DNA from: G963662675 sp963662675
Lineage (GTDB): Bacteria; Bacteroidota; Bacteroidia; Bacteroidales; Prolixibacteraceae
NCBI GenBank assembly: GCA_963662675.2
Contig: CAXXHP010000005.1
Location: forward strand, 1-64,000
Length of the DNA: 64,000 nucleotides
Direction: 5' to 3'
Every line of letters starts with the position of its first letter. The first letter of the stretch is position 1. A program made the position numbers and the translations under genes. Of the stretch, positions 16,062-24,762 are shown piece by piece. The notes below the pieces were generated by a model. It did not search any database. It was given only the letters and a program-made list of their open reading frames with translations, and was not told where the DNA came from.

Positions 16062-17102
16062 ATGATCGGATTACTTCTTTTTTACTTATTTCTAGCCTTA
16101 GGAATTTCTTTCTTATGCTCAATTCTTGAATCTGTTATTCTCTCAGTTCGGCTTTCCTTTATTTACTTGAAAGAAGAACAGGGCAGCAAAAGGGCCATCA
16201 AACTTAAAAAAATAAAAAATCGCATTGACCGCCCATTAGCAGCTATTCTTACTTTAAATACTATTGCCCACACAATAGGAGCAGCAGGAGTTGGCTCTGA
16301 AGCCACGAAAATTTTTGGAGAAGCTTATTTTGGTATTATCTCTGCAGTTCTTACGATACTCATTCTTGTTTTTTCAGAGATTATTCCAAAAACCATAGGA
16401 GCTCGTTTTTGGAGAGAGCTGGCACTCCCTTCTGTAAGAGTAATTGAACTGCTTATTATTATTACCTACCCTCTGCTTTTGCTAACCGAATTCATTACAA
16501 AATCAATCTCTAAAAAGAAAGATGAATTCACAGTAAGTCGTGAAGAGGTTGCAATGCTAGCTCTACTGGGGCTAGATGAAGGGATATTTGAAGAAACAGA
16601 AAGCAAAACCATCATCAATCTAATAAAGCTAAAAGACATTAAGGTTAAAGATATTATGACGCCAAGAACTGTTATGGTAACAGCCACTGAGGATTTATCG
16701 ATGACCAATTTTTTTGAAGATGGAACCTTTCAAAATTTCTCGAGAATTCCGATTTATGAAACAAGTATTGATAAAATTACTGGATATGTATTGAAGCATG
16801 ATATTCTAGAGAAACTAGCTTCAGGAGAGAAAGATCAAATTCTTAGAAATGTAAAAAGAGACATTGTAATATGCTACGAGAACATAAATGTCCCCAAACT
16901 ATTTGACAAATTACTTTTAAACAAAGAGCATTTAGCTTTAGTCGTTAATGAGTACGGAGGAACAGAAGGACTAGTAACGATGGAGGATATCATTGAAACG
17001 ATACTGGGACTTGAGATTACTGATGAAACGGATGTACAGGTTGATATGCAGCAATTAGCACGTGACCGCTGGGCAACACGTACTAAGGGCACTAAATTAT
17101 AA
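16062..17102 (+). CDS. CNNM/CBS-domain membrane protein (CorC/hemolysin C-like, short form)
   Basis: Inner-membrane protein of 346 residues from the ATG at 16062 (a TTG two codons earlier is also open). Residues 1 to about 165 form a CNNM/DUF21 transmembrane domain (hydrophobic LLLFYLFLALGISFLCSILESVIL; LTLNTIAHTIGAAGVG; VFSEIIPKTIGARF). A CBS pair follows (VKDIMTPRTVMVTA and LALVVNEYGGTEGLVTMEDIIETILG). The C-terminal CorC_HlyC domain of longer family members is missing. Members act in Mg2+ or other divalent cation efflux. No close operon partner. Confidence 0.88.
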   Translation: MIGLLLFYLFLALGISFLCSILESVILSVRLSFIYLKEEQGSKRAIKLKKIKNRIDRPLAAILTLNTIAHTIGAAGVGSEATKIFGEAYFGIISAVLTILILVFSEIIPKTIGARFWRELALPSVRVIELLIIITYPLLLLTEFITKSISKKKDEFTVSREEVAMLALLGLDEGIFEETESKTIINLIKLKDIKVKDIMTPRTVMVTATEDLSMTNFFEDGTFQNFSRIPIYETSIDKITGYVLKHDILEKLASGEKDQILRNVKRDIVICYENINVPKLFDKLLLNKEHLALVVNEYGGTEGLVTMEDIIETILGLEITDETDVQVDMQQLARDRWATRTKGTKL

Positions 17103-17118
17103 TTTGATACGGTCATTT

Positions 17119-17493
17119 TTAAGGTATCGACCTCCATACTGTTATAAATAACAATATCCACCCCGCAATAAAACAAAGTCCTCCAAGTGGAGTTATAGCT
17201 CCCAACCATTTTATACCAGTAACAGCCATCAAGTACAAACTCCCGGAAAATAAAATAACTCCTATTAATAGGAACAAAGCAGACCAATGAATCAATCCGG
17301 ATGGAAAATGTAACGACAACACCCCAATCAAAAGCAAGCCCAAGGCATGATAAAAATGGTATTCAACCCCAGTTTTGTACACCTCCATCATATCATCAGA
17401 CAGCCTAGCCTTTAAGGCATGGGCACCAAAGGCTCCCACAACAACAGCCAACACTAAAAAAGCAGAACCTGTCAATAGAATTGTTTTACTCAT
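17119..17493 (-). CDS. DUF423 family small membrane protein
   Basis: 124-residue inner-membrane protein with four hydrophobic segments. The N-terminal LAVVVGAFGAHALKARLSDDMMEVYKTGVEYHFYHALGLLLIG is the conserved DUF423 (YgdD-like) signature. Function unknown. It converges with the CNNM gene, leaving only 16 bases between stops. Confidence 0.9.
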   Translation of the reverse strand: MSKTILLTGSAFLVLAVVVGAFGAHALKARLSDDMMEVYKTGVEYHFYHALGLLLIGVLSLHFPSGLIHWSALFLLIGVILFSGSLYLMAVTGIKWLGAITPLGGLCFIAGWILLFITVWRSIP

Positions 17494-17560
17494 ATCAGCT
17501 CAATATTACAGTCAGTATGAATTATAACAATGACCTATTGAGTTTGTTAAAAAGAAATCA

Positions 17561-17590
17561 GGGATGTCATCTTTTAAAAGATGACATCCC
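17561..17590 (-). terminator. Perfect GATGTCAT palindrome after the FAH-family gene
   Basis: Perfect 30-base palindrome with 15-base arms (GGGATGTCATCTTTT and its complement) and no loop bases. It begins 29 bases after the stop of the FAH-family gene, and the minus strand continues TGATTTCTTTTT. Probably a terminator; one of a family of similar palindromes here. Confidence 0.65.
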
Positions 17591-17619
17591 TTAACACAAC
17601 AATTATTTTAAAAGCGAAA

Positions 17620-18234
17620 TTATTTCACTTCAAAGTCAAACATCTTTTTCCCTTCAAGGAAACCCTCAAGACGATCGCCAACAACCACAGGTCCAACACC
17701 AACAGGAGTGCCCGTGTAAATAAGATCGCCAATTTTCAGGGTGTAATATTTAGAGATATGGCAAATCAGCTCATCAACCGAAAAAATCATATCGGAAGAA
17801 TCACCATCCTGAACAACTATGCCATTCTTCTTCAACTGAAACTTAATGGATTTTAAATCGGGCAAATCAGCCTTTGGAATAAATTTGGCACTTACAACCG
17901 CTGACCGGTCAAAGCCCTTTGCCTTTTCCCAAGGAAGGCCTTTTTCTCGTAGCTTTTTTTGCAAATCGCGGGCTGTGAAGTCAATCCCCAAACCTATCTC
18001 ATCGTAGTAACGACTAGCAAAATGAGGTTCAATATTTTTTCCCAATCGGTTAATGCGAATAATTAGCTCACACTCGTAGTGCAGGTTCTTACTAAAATCA
18101 GGAATGTAAAAAGGATCGTTATTGCGCAACAAGGCGGAATCGGGCTTCATGAATACAACCGGCTCATCCGGGATTTGATTGTTTAGCTCGCGCACATGCT
18201 CGCTATAATTCATGCCTATGCAAATTATTTTCAT
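17620..18234 (-). CDS. Fumarylacetoacetate hydrolase (FAH) family protein
   Basis: Enzyme of 204 residues starting at the ATG 18234 (MKIICIGMNYSEHV); an upstream in-frame start would add 32 hydrophobic residues unrelated to the family. Motifs: PVVFMKPDSAL, YECELIIRI (acidic Mg2+ ligands), GIDFTARDLQ, AKGFD and GDLIYTGTPVGVGPV. These are typical of FAHD1-like acylpyruvase/oxaloacetate decarboxylase proteins. The exact substrate cannot be read. It is followed by a palindromic terminator, and the exonuclease gene lies upstream. Confidence 0.9.
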   Translation of the reverse strand: MKIICIGMNYSEHVRELNNQIPDEPVVFMKPDSALLRNNDPFYIPDFSKNLHYECELIIRINRLGKNIEPHFASRYYDEIGLGIDFTARDLQKKLREKGLPWEKAKGFDRSAVVSAKFIPKADLPDLKSIKFQLKKNGIVVQDGDSSDMIFSVDELICHISKYYTLKIGDLIYTGTPVGVGPVVVGDRLEGFLEGKKMFDFEVK

Positions 18235-18340
18235 CTTTTCTAGTATCAAGTAAATAGAAGAAAGTCGTAAGACCTGAAAAATTACAATTTGGTATTCAAA
18301 TAGAACGAAGGACAGAATGGGAACTACCAATTACTGGTGA

Positions 18341-19147
18341 TTAAATATCTTTCATTCTTAGTTTAATGTTAGTAAGAACTTTTTTTGTATAAAGTGGGAA
18401 TTCACTATTCATCATCCATCCAAAATAGCCGGGCTGTTCACGCAAAACCTGCTCTACCGGAATGCCTTTGTTTTTTCCGAAGTTGAATACTTCAACCCCT
18501 TTTTCATTGTATACAATGCGACCAACAAAATCGACATTTTTATCATAGGATGAGAATTCACTCAAAGCCACAACATCATTTTGAATGGGCTTACTCACCT
18601 GCCCCTTAGCATCTTCGAACTCGGTTTCCTGATACATGTCAAGTTGGGCTTTCATCACATCGTAAGTAGCTCTTGTATCAGCCATTGCTCCGTGGGCTCC
18701 TTCCAACTCCTTTTGGCAATAAAACTTAAATGCGGCAACGAGTGTGCGCTTCTCCATTTTATGGAAAATTGCTTGAACATCAATGAACTTTCGCTTTTTG
18801 AAATCAACGTCAACATCAACACGCAAAAACTCTTCTGCCAGAAGCGGAATATCAAAACGGTTGGAATTGAACCCTGCCAGATCGCATCCTTCCATGAATT
18901 TAGCGAGCGACTTTGCAATTTCCCGAAGTGTTGGGGCATCCTTTACATCCTCGTCATAAATACCATGAATCTTGCTCGACTCCTCAGGAATAGGCATCTC
19001 CGGATTAATACGATATTCTTTGCTTTCCTCCGTGCCGTCAACATTAATTTTTAGCAGCGCAATTTCCACAATGCGATCAGTAACAACATTTATTCCGGTA
19101 GTTTCCAGATCTAAAAAGATCAATGGATTTTTCAAGTTCATTTTCAT
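18341..19147 (-). CDS. 3'-5' exonuclease, DnaQ-like (DEDDh) with DUF3820-like tail
   Basis: Nuclease of 268 residues. ExoI motif FLDLETTG (Asp13, Glu15), ExoII NSNRFDIPLLAEEF, and ExoIII HGAMADTRATYD with the His and Asp of the DEDDh class. After about residue 200 comes FNFGKNKGIPVEQVLREQPGYFGWMM, which resembles DUF3820, often attached to such exonucleases. Probably a proofreading or repair exonuclease rather than the core polymerase epsilon subunit, though its neighbour is dnaN. The start may be the ATG two codons in. Confidence 0.88.
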   Translation of the reverse strand: MKMNLKNPLIFLDLETTGINVVTDRIVEIALLKINVDGTEESKEYRINPEMPIPEESSKIHGIYDEDVKDAPTLREIAKSLAKFMEGCDLAGFNSNRFDIPLLAEEFLRVDVDVDFKKRKFIDVQAIFHKMEKRTLVAAFKFYCQKELEGAHGAMADTRATYDVMKAQLDMYQETEFEDAKGQVSKPIQNDVVALSEFSSYDKNVDFVGRIVYNEKGVEVFNFGKNKGIPVEQVLREQPGYFGWMMNSEFPLYTKKVLTNIKLRMKDI

Positions 19148-19194
19148 TCTTATGTATCTTTCTTTTATTCTTTTCAGTATCTATTACCAACAAA

Positions 19195-19224
19195 AAACCT
19201 AACAGGAAAAATTCTGTTAGGTTT
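19195..19224 (-). terminator. Rho-independent terminator of dnaN
   Basis: 11-base perfect stem AAACCTAACAG / CTGTTAGGTTT with an 8-base loop, starting 20 bases after the dnaN stop; the minus strand continues with a T run (TTTTTTG). Confidence 0.85.
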
Positions 19225-19244
19225 ACGCTATGTACTATTTTTAA

Positions 19245-20375
19245 TTATGCATTAATCATCATTGGCATAAGCAACATTAAAACATCTTCCTCATCAAAAT
19301 CTTTCTCAGCAGGCAACAACAGCCCGGCACGAGTAGGGTCAGATAGTTCGATACGAACTTCAGAAGAAGACAAATTACTAAGAATTTCAACAAGGAAGGT
19401 TGATTTGAACCCAATTTCTATTTCTTCTCCTTCGTACTGACATTTTAAACGTTCCACGGCAGAAATAGAAAAATCAACATCTTGTGCAGAAACAACAAGT
19501 TGGTTGCTTTCGATATGAAGTTTTATAAGGTTACTGGCTTGATTGGCAAATACAGATACCCGCTTAATCGTGTTAAACAATTCTAAACGGTCAACGACCA
19601 ATTTATTTGTATTGTTTGTTGGTATAACAGAGTTGTAACTTGGATAATTCCCTTCAACCAATCGGCAAATGAGTTTAAAATTGCTCAATGTGAAAAAGGC
19701 ATTTTTATCATCGAACTGCAGTTTTACATCAAACTCTTCTTTCACCAATAAATTTTTCAACAGTGAAGCCGGTTTTTTAGGAAGAATAAAAGATGACTCC
19801 ATCTCTGCTTTTGCATCACTTCGTTTGTAGCGCACCAACTTGTGAGCATCCGAAGCAACAAAAGTTAGATCATTTTGCCCAAGTTCAATAAATATTCCAT
19901 TCATAACAGGGCGTAACTCATCATCGGCAGTAGCAAACAAAGTTTTTGTAATTCCCGTTAACAGAATATCATGATTAACGCTAATTGTTGAAGCAGCATC
20001 TTCATTTAACGTTGGGAATTGAGGAAAGTCTTCTCCATTTTGTCCGACAATGCTAAACTTTCCGTTTTCTGAATATATATCAATACTGAAACTATCCGGA
20101 TCAATTTTAAACGTAAGTGGTTGTTCCGGAAATTCTTTTAATGTATCATTCAACAATTTGGCAGGAACAGCAATATCTCCTTCTCCTTCAATATTGTCCA
20201 GCTCCAGACTGGTTATTAGTGTTGATTCTAAATCTGAAGCTGTAACCGTCAAGCGGTTACTTTCCAGCTGAAATAAATAATTATCCAAAATGGGTAATGT
20301 ATTCTTCGAACTAATCACCTTACTAATAGCATTCAGGTGACTTAGTAATTCGGTACTGGAGACAACAAATTTCAT
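19245..20375 (-). CDS. dnaN: DNA polymerase III beta sliding clamp DnaN
   Basis: Ring-shaped processivity clamp of the replicase. From the ATG at 20375 the protein has 376 residues (MKFVVSSTELLSHLNAISKVISSKNTLPILDNYLF), the usual family length; 13 codons further upstream are open but not family-like. The three-domain pattern is visible (first LTVTASDLESTLIT; second VMNGIFIELGQNDLTFVASDAHKLVRY; third with the C-terminal LLMPMMIN, the usual MPM-type ending). It is not next to dnaA here. A strong terminator follows. Confidence 0.97.
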   Translation of the reverse strand: MKFVVSSTELLSHLNAISKVISSKNTLPILDNYLFQLESNRLTVTASDLESTLITSLELDNIEGEGDIAVPAKLLNDTLKEFPEQPLTFKIDPDSFSIDIYSENGKFSIVGQNGEDFPQFPTLNEDAASTISVNHDILLTGITKTLFATADDELRPVMNGIFIELGQNDLTFVASDAHKLVRYKRSDAKAEMESSFILPKKPASLLKNLLVKEEFDVKLQFDDKNAFFTLSNFKLICRLVEGNYPSYNSVIPTNNTNKLVVDRLELFNTIKRVSVFANQASNLIKLHIESNQLVVSAQDVDFSISAVERLKCQYEGEEIEIGFKSTFLVEILSNLSSSEVRIELSDPTRAGLLLPAEKDFDEEDVLMLLMPMMINA

Positions 20376-20525
20376 TGGTATATTTTTTAAGTTTTTTTTA
20401 ATCTTTCCAATCAATGGGCGTTTAAGACACCCATATCCACAATCATACGAATATACAAACTTTGATTTTGTTTCCCCACCTTTTCGTTTGAGATTTTATA
20501 CAAAGAAATTAACGACTGAATATTG

Positions 20526-20568
20526 AATATTAGGATGTCATATTTTGAAGAGGTGACATCCTAATATT
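20526..20568. repeat. GATGTCA palindrome upstream of dnaN
   Basis: Perfect 15-base arms AATATTAGGATGTCA (20526-20540) and TGACATCCTAATATT (20554-20568) with a 13-base loop; shares the GGATGTCA core with the palindrome at 17561-17590. Confidence 0.75.
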
Positions 20569-20920
20569 TACAATGCCCGATAATCACTGAAATGTCTGCA
20601 AAACCCGATCACGTGTTCGAAATAAGTGAATACTCAAGCCCGGGGCTGAATTACACGTCCCCGAAGCCTTATTGATGAGGGTGCACAAAGCCTTGAGCCG
20701 AGTAAAGGGGTAACAGTATCGTTTTACATAAACGGTGAAGCTGGTCATATGATTACACCCTGCGTCAACCCTGTTTAAACCCCAAAGGCTGCTGCAAAAG
20801 CGGGGTCAGTGTAAAGTCGATAGCTGAAGGTACATATCAGATATTGTTAAAAAAAGAAGGAAATACCACACAAGCTCAGGTTGCATATATAAACGATTGA
20901 GAAATGACAAAGCAGAAGGT

Positions 20921-20994
20921 CTGTTTGCTAAGGTCAAATAATAAGAGAAGTAATCCGCTAAGTCGGCAAACAGCTTAATGGATCAAACCGACTT
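20921..20994. ncRNA. Possible structured RNA with two mutually exclusive hairpins
   Basis: Stem A: CTGTTTGC (20921-20928) with GCAAACAG (20966-20973). Stem B: AAGTCGG (20960-20966) with CCGACTT (20988-20994). The stems share base 20966, so they compete as in switching RNAs. No known RNA family was recognised and transcription is unproven. Confidence 0.25.
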
Positions 20995-21234
20995 GTGGCT
21001 CAGGTTGCCAAAAACGCATCTTTGTTCCTTTTTAGATTCCTCTTTAGTTGGGAATATTTACTTATGATCATAAATTAAACTAATGTATTTAAAAATGCGA
21101 TTGTTAAATGAGATGCTTTTGAGGTATGCTTAAAGTGTAAAAAAATTGATACACTAAAAATTCTTAATATGACATTTAAAATAACATGTACCGACTTAAA
21201 GCTCTGTATTGTCTAACGTAGAACAAACATTAAA

Positions 21235-21263
21235 AAATAAGCCGGATATAACTCCAGCTTATT
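21235..21263 (-). terminator. Hairpin with T-run downstream of GH43
   Basis: AAATAAGC and GCTTATTT arms plus two inner G-C pairs; on the minus strand it is followed by TTTTTTAA. It lies about 190 bases after the GH43 stop and is the first clear terminator for the polysaccharide locus. Confidence 0.55.
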
Positions 21264-21453
21264 TAATGATCTAAAACTAACCTAAACAAATTCCAAATTA
21301 GGAATAAGAAATTGAAGGATACAAAATCGATAAACAAAATATCGGATTTATATACAAAGCATTAATGTTTATTTCAACATGTGATGCATCAAGATCAAAA
21401 ATGCCCATATTTTCTATTTATGTAGTTTCCGAGATAGGGATGTTTCTGTCATT

Positions 21454-23100
21454 TTAATTTCCCTTAGGTCCATCATAATCGTAGTGGAACCAATCAAATA
21501 AAGCTGTCCCCCCATCACTATTCTCGTTGTAACTGAATAAACCTAGCTTAGGGCCTTTCCAGTTTCCCCATGATGCTGAAAACAAATCGCCTAAAGGATA
21601 AAAATCTTTGTTGTTTGTACTGTAATAGAATTGATTACCAGGTTTAAATGCAGGAAAAAATCTCCTATAACCTTCTGCTTGAGTTGTTGTTTCTTCAATT
21701 TCAGCTGGATTAAGTTTAACACGCAGGTAGATTTGTGAACCCTTTATGTGTTTTTTTGTGATTTTTCCATTGTTATCAACAAACACAGATATTTTACCAT
21801 CTTCTTTAGAAATGCCGATGCTATTATATCCTCTATCCAATACACACAATCCCGCTTTTTGACCGGTTGTCATTTCATTAAATTTCAGAAGAGTAGTTGC
21901 TTCCCCTTCATTACCCATAAACTTTTGAGTAATTGTATTCTTTGCTTTTAAGAAAGAAGCGCTTTCTAATGCAGTCAGGCTTAAAAATCCTGTATTTTGA
22001 GTTAACGAATATACTCCGTCCACAGGGTTGTGATTCCATGACCATTGTAGACCAAGTTTAGTGTCATTAAATTCATCTGAAGATTGTGGTGCATTTATAG
22101 GATATTCTTGACCGATATTCGGTTTTTTCCAAGCATACACGGGTTCGCCAATACCGTTTCTGTCAATGTCTACACCTACTTCTGGCCATCCATCTATCCA
22201 AGTGACAGGTTGAAGATGACAAACTCTCCCAAGCGCAAAATCTGTCTGAAAATGCATAAACCACCAGTCTCCATTTGGCAGATCAACCATGCCTCCCTGA
22301 TGTGGTCCATTTATATCAGTACTTCCTTGTTCCAGAACTACTTTTTTTTCAAAAGGTCCGTAAATATCTTTAGAACGCAGAACAGTTTGCCAACCGGTAG
22401 GTACACCTCCTTCTGGAATACTAAAATAATAATACCCGTCCTTCTTAAATATTTTTGTACCCTCTGCTGTTGGCCCTGTATATACGATCACTCCATCATC
22501 TAAGAGTTTTTTTCCATCAGGACTCATTTTATGGATAAATATTGGACCTGCACCCACTTTACTTCTGCCCAGGTATGCATTGCCATCTTCATCCCAGAAT
22601 GGGCATGGATCTTCCCATCCAGAGACATCAACAACCTGAACAAGTGGCTCCCATGGACCTTCTGGATTTACTGCTGTTGACATGAATAAGCCTTCGTCTG
22701 GAGTGCAGAAATAAATATAGAATTTATCATTATGGTAACGAATCGCAGGAGCCCAGCTTCCTCTTCCATATTTTTCATTGGAGTCGTATCCTGAATCGAA
22801 TTTAAATTTATTGTATACCTGCGATATTATAGTCCAGTTGACCAGATCTTTTGAGTGTAGAACTGGCATGCCCATATAATGGAATTCAGAACACACCATG
22901 TAGTAGTCCTCTCCAACTCTTATTAAATCAGGGTCAGAGTAATCTGCATTAACAACAGGGTTTATATACGTACCATTTCCCTGATCGCCCCAAGTGCCTA
23001 TATTCGACTCTAAATTCTGTGCAAAAAAAGCCTTTGGACATAACAAGAGTATCCCAAACAGGACTAATTGAATTGTTTTTCTCATAATATTAAACTTCAT
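21454..23100 (-). CDS. Secreted GH43 family glycoside hydrolase
   Basis: Exported glycosidase of 548 residues (signal peptide to about residue 27, FFA|QNL). The five-bladed propeller of GH43 is shown by the catalytic base Asp56 (ADYSDPDLIRV), the pKa-modulating Asp164 (GWEDPCPFWDEDG) and the general acid Glu213 (TAEGTKIF). The last 190 residues form a concanavalin-like C-terminal domain found in beta-xylosidases. Family activities are beta-xylosidase or alpha-L-arabinofuranosidase; the exact one cannot be read. It is the only enzyme of the SusCD locus and lies 120 bases after susD, past a hairpin. The start might be the second Met (23085). Confidence 0.93.
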   Translation of the reverse strand: MKFNIMRKTIQLVLFGILLLCPKAFFAQNLESNIGTWGDQGNGTYINPVVNADYSDPDLIRVGEDYYMVCSEFHYMGMPVLHSKDLVNWTIISQVYNKFKFDSGYDSNEKYGRGSWAPAIRYHNDKFYIYFCTPDEGLFMSTAVNPEGPWEPLVQVVDVSGWEDPCPFWDEDGNAYLGRSKVGAGPIFIHKMSPDGKKLLDDGVIVYTGPTAEGTKIFKKDGYYYFSIPEGGVPTGWQTVLRSKDIYGPFEKKVVLEQGSTDINGPHQGGMVDLPNGDWWFMHFQTDFALGRVCHLQPVTWIDGWPEVGVDIDRNGIGEPVYAWKKPNIGQEYPINAPQSSDEFNDTKLGLQWSWNHNPVDGVYSLTQNTGFLSLTALESASFLKAKNTITQKFMGNEGEATTLLKFNEMTTGQKAGLCVLDRGYNSIGISKEDGKISVFVDNNGKITKKHIKGSQIYLRVKLNPAEIEETTTQAEGYRRFFPAFKPGNQFYYSTNNKDFYPLGDLFSASWGNWKGPKLGLFSYNENSDGGTALFDWFHYDYDGPKGN

Positions 23101-23116
23101 ATAGTAATAGGAAAAT

Positions 23117-23157
23117 GAAATAAATAAGCTAGCTTATAATACCAGCTCATTTATTTC
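23117..23157 (-). promoter_or_regulatory. Hairpin in the susD-GH43 gap
   Basis: Outer arms GAAATAAAT and ATTTATTTC enclose AGCT pairs; inside is the 14-base palindrome ATAAGCTAGCTTAT. Such hairpins after susCD often reduce expression of downstream genes or stabilise the susCD message. Confidence 0.45.
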
Positions 23158-23220
23158 AAGTAAAATTTATCAATCTACTTCTCATGTATTTTGCATGATA
23201 ATAGAAAGCGTTCTGTGTTA

Positions 23221-24750
23221 TTACCAACCCGGATTTTGAACAATATTTGGATTTACATTAATTTCAGTTTCAGGAAAAGGAAGAAGTTTATGCTTTTCTT
23301 TAAAGCCATAATTACTATTCCCAAAGTATGTACCATCTCCTAACGGAATATAATGTCCTTGCTCTGCCATAACAGTCAATGCATCTCTCCACCTCACTAG
23401 ATCCTGATAACGTGTATGCTCAAAACAAAGTTCAAGTCTTCTCTCTGCTTTGATATCATCAAACAGTTGGGTTCCTTCAGATGTTATATTTTCTAATCTA
23501 GCACGATTCCGAACTAAATTAACGTACTCTCTGGCACGGTCATCATTTGGTGATGAAGAGCGGTTATATGCTTCCGCAGCCATTAACAATACATCGGCAT
23601 ATCTAAGAACTCTAATATTGGTTCCAAGAAACCAGGGGTTACTCTCATTTGCTTCTGATATCCATGTAGTATACTTCAACTTGATATAGCCATCACTTGC
23701 ATATTGCAGATTCCCTTCTGAATCTCTCAATGATGCACCCATTTCTGCAGCTTCGGCCTCATCCATAATAGCCGCTTTCCTCCTGTTAATATCGCCGGCA
23801 GCAACAAAAGCATCATACAGCCCTTTTTGTGGAGACATAAATCCCCAAGCTGGGGCGATACCAGTATTCCCAGGGCTGAAATAGAGAAGCCTTGGTCCAT
23901 ACCAACCTGCAAAAGTAAATTCCCCAGTTGAAAGATCTGTATTATATATTATCTCAAAAAGAGATTCAACACCTAATTCAGCATCTTTCTTCATTAAAGT
24001 TGAAAGGTCGGAATATAGACTATATTCATCCGAATTAATAACTACACTAAGTTCGGTAGCAGCTTGTTCGTATTTTTCCTGAAATAAATAAGCCTTACCT
24101 AGCAGAGCTTGTGCAGTGCCTTTAGAAATACGGCCTTTTTCTGCAGCACCTTGTACACTCTTCAGCGGAAGATTAGGGATCGCTTCTGTAAGATCTTTTT
24201 CAATTTGCGCCCATAGTTCAGGAACTGTTGAGTTTGGTTGAGCATATTCACTAGGATTTAACTCATGCAATACCAATGGAGCAGGTCCCCAAAGTGTAAC
24301 CAGATCAATATAGAAATATGCTCTCAATACTTTTGCCTCTGCAATAGCTCGAATCTTAATTTCACTTTCAGGCTGTACATTATCAACAACTTTGTTTGTA
24401 AGATAAATCCCACTATAGAGGGCAGAGAAACTCCCGCTTATTAATGAGTTGCTAGTTCCAAATTGATATTCATTTATTTCGGCCCAATGTGCAAAATCGC
24501 CACGCATACCACCACCTGCATAAATATCATCACTCAGGTAGCTTTTTAACGATAAAACATCTGTCGATTGCAATTGATTATAACAAGACATTAATGCCTG
24601 CTCGGCATCTTCATCCGTTTGATAAAAATCATCAACGGAAGTAACACCTAATTGGTTCGTATCCAGAAAATCACTTGTGCAACCGTAGAGCCCTACTAAT
24701 GCAAATAGGGCAATAAATATTATATTTTTATGTATTTTTTTCATACTCAA
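23221..24750 (-). CDS. SusD/RagB family glycan-binding lipoprotein
   Basis: Surface lipoprotein of 509 residues that caps the SusC channel and binds glycan. Signal peptide with lipidation at Cys24 (LVGLYGC). Tetratricopeptide-like SusD features include TDEDAEQALMSCYNQLQ, AEAKVLRAYFYIDLVTLWGPAPLV and the C-terminal ERRLELCFEHTRYQDLVRW and LLPFPETEINVNPNIVQNPGW. It lies 12 bases after susC. The glycan is unknown; the GH43 partner suggests a xylan or arabinan type. Confidence 0.95.
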   Translation of the reverse strand: MSMKKIHKNIIFIALFALVGLYGCTSDFLDTNQLGVTSVDDFYQTDEDAEQALMSCYNQLQSTDVLSLKSYLSDDIYAGGGMRGDFAHWAEINEYQFGTSNSLISGSFSALYSGIYLTNKVVDNVQPESEIKIRAIAEAKVLRAYFYIDLVTLWGPAPLVLHELNPSEYAQPNSTVPELWAQIEKDLTEAIPNLPLKSVQGAAEKGRISKGTAQALLGKAYLFQEKYEQAATELSVVINSDEYSLYSDLSTLMKKDAELGVESLFEIIYNTDLSTGEFTFAGWYGPRLLYFSPGNTGIAPAWGFMSPQKGLYDAFVAAGDINRRKAAIMDEAEAAEMGASLRDSEGNLQYASDGYIKLKYTTWISEANESNPWFLGTNIRVLRYADVLLMAAEAYNRSSSPNDDRAREYVNLVRNRARLENITSEGTQLFDDIKAERRLELCFEHTRYQDLVRWRDALTVMAEQGHYIPLGDGTYFGNSNYGFKEKHKLLPFPETEINVNPNIVQNPGW

Positions 24751-24762
24751 TAGTTTATTCGA

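Larger units (their letters stand above)
20376..21453. other. About 1 kb without a convincing gene; structured and coding-like fragments
   Basis: No full gene seen. From left to right: the dnaN leader; a 15-base-arm palindrome (20526-20568); a segment at about 20590-21010 that looks more G+C-rich than its flanks, with two short readable peptides on the plus strand (20592-20675, MSAKPDHVFEISEY...; 20778-20900, ...GTYQILLKKEGNTTQAQVAYIND then stop); two competing hairpins (20921-20973 and 20960-20994); a terminator-like hairpin (21235-21263). It could be a decayed gene, a remnant of a group II intron, or an unrecognised structured RNA. Confidence 0.5.

Noticed and set aside
20592..20900. tmRNA, RNase P RNA or a small complete gene
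   Set aside because: No tmRNA ends or RNase P conserved boxes are visible, and the readable peptides are in different phases with stops between them.
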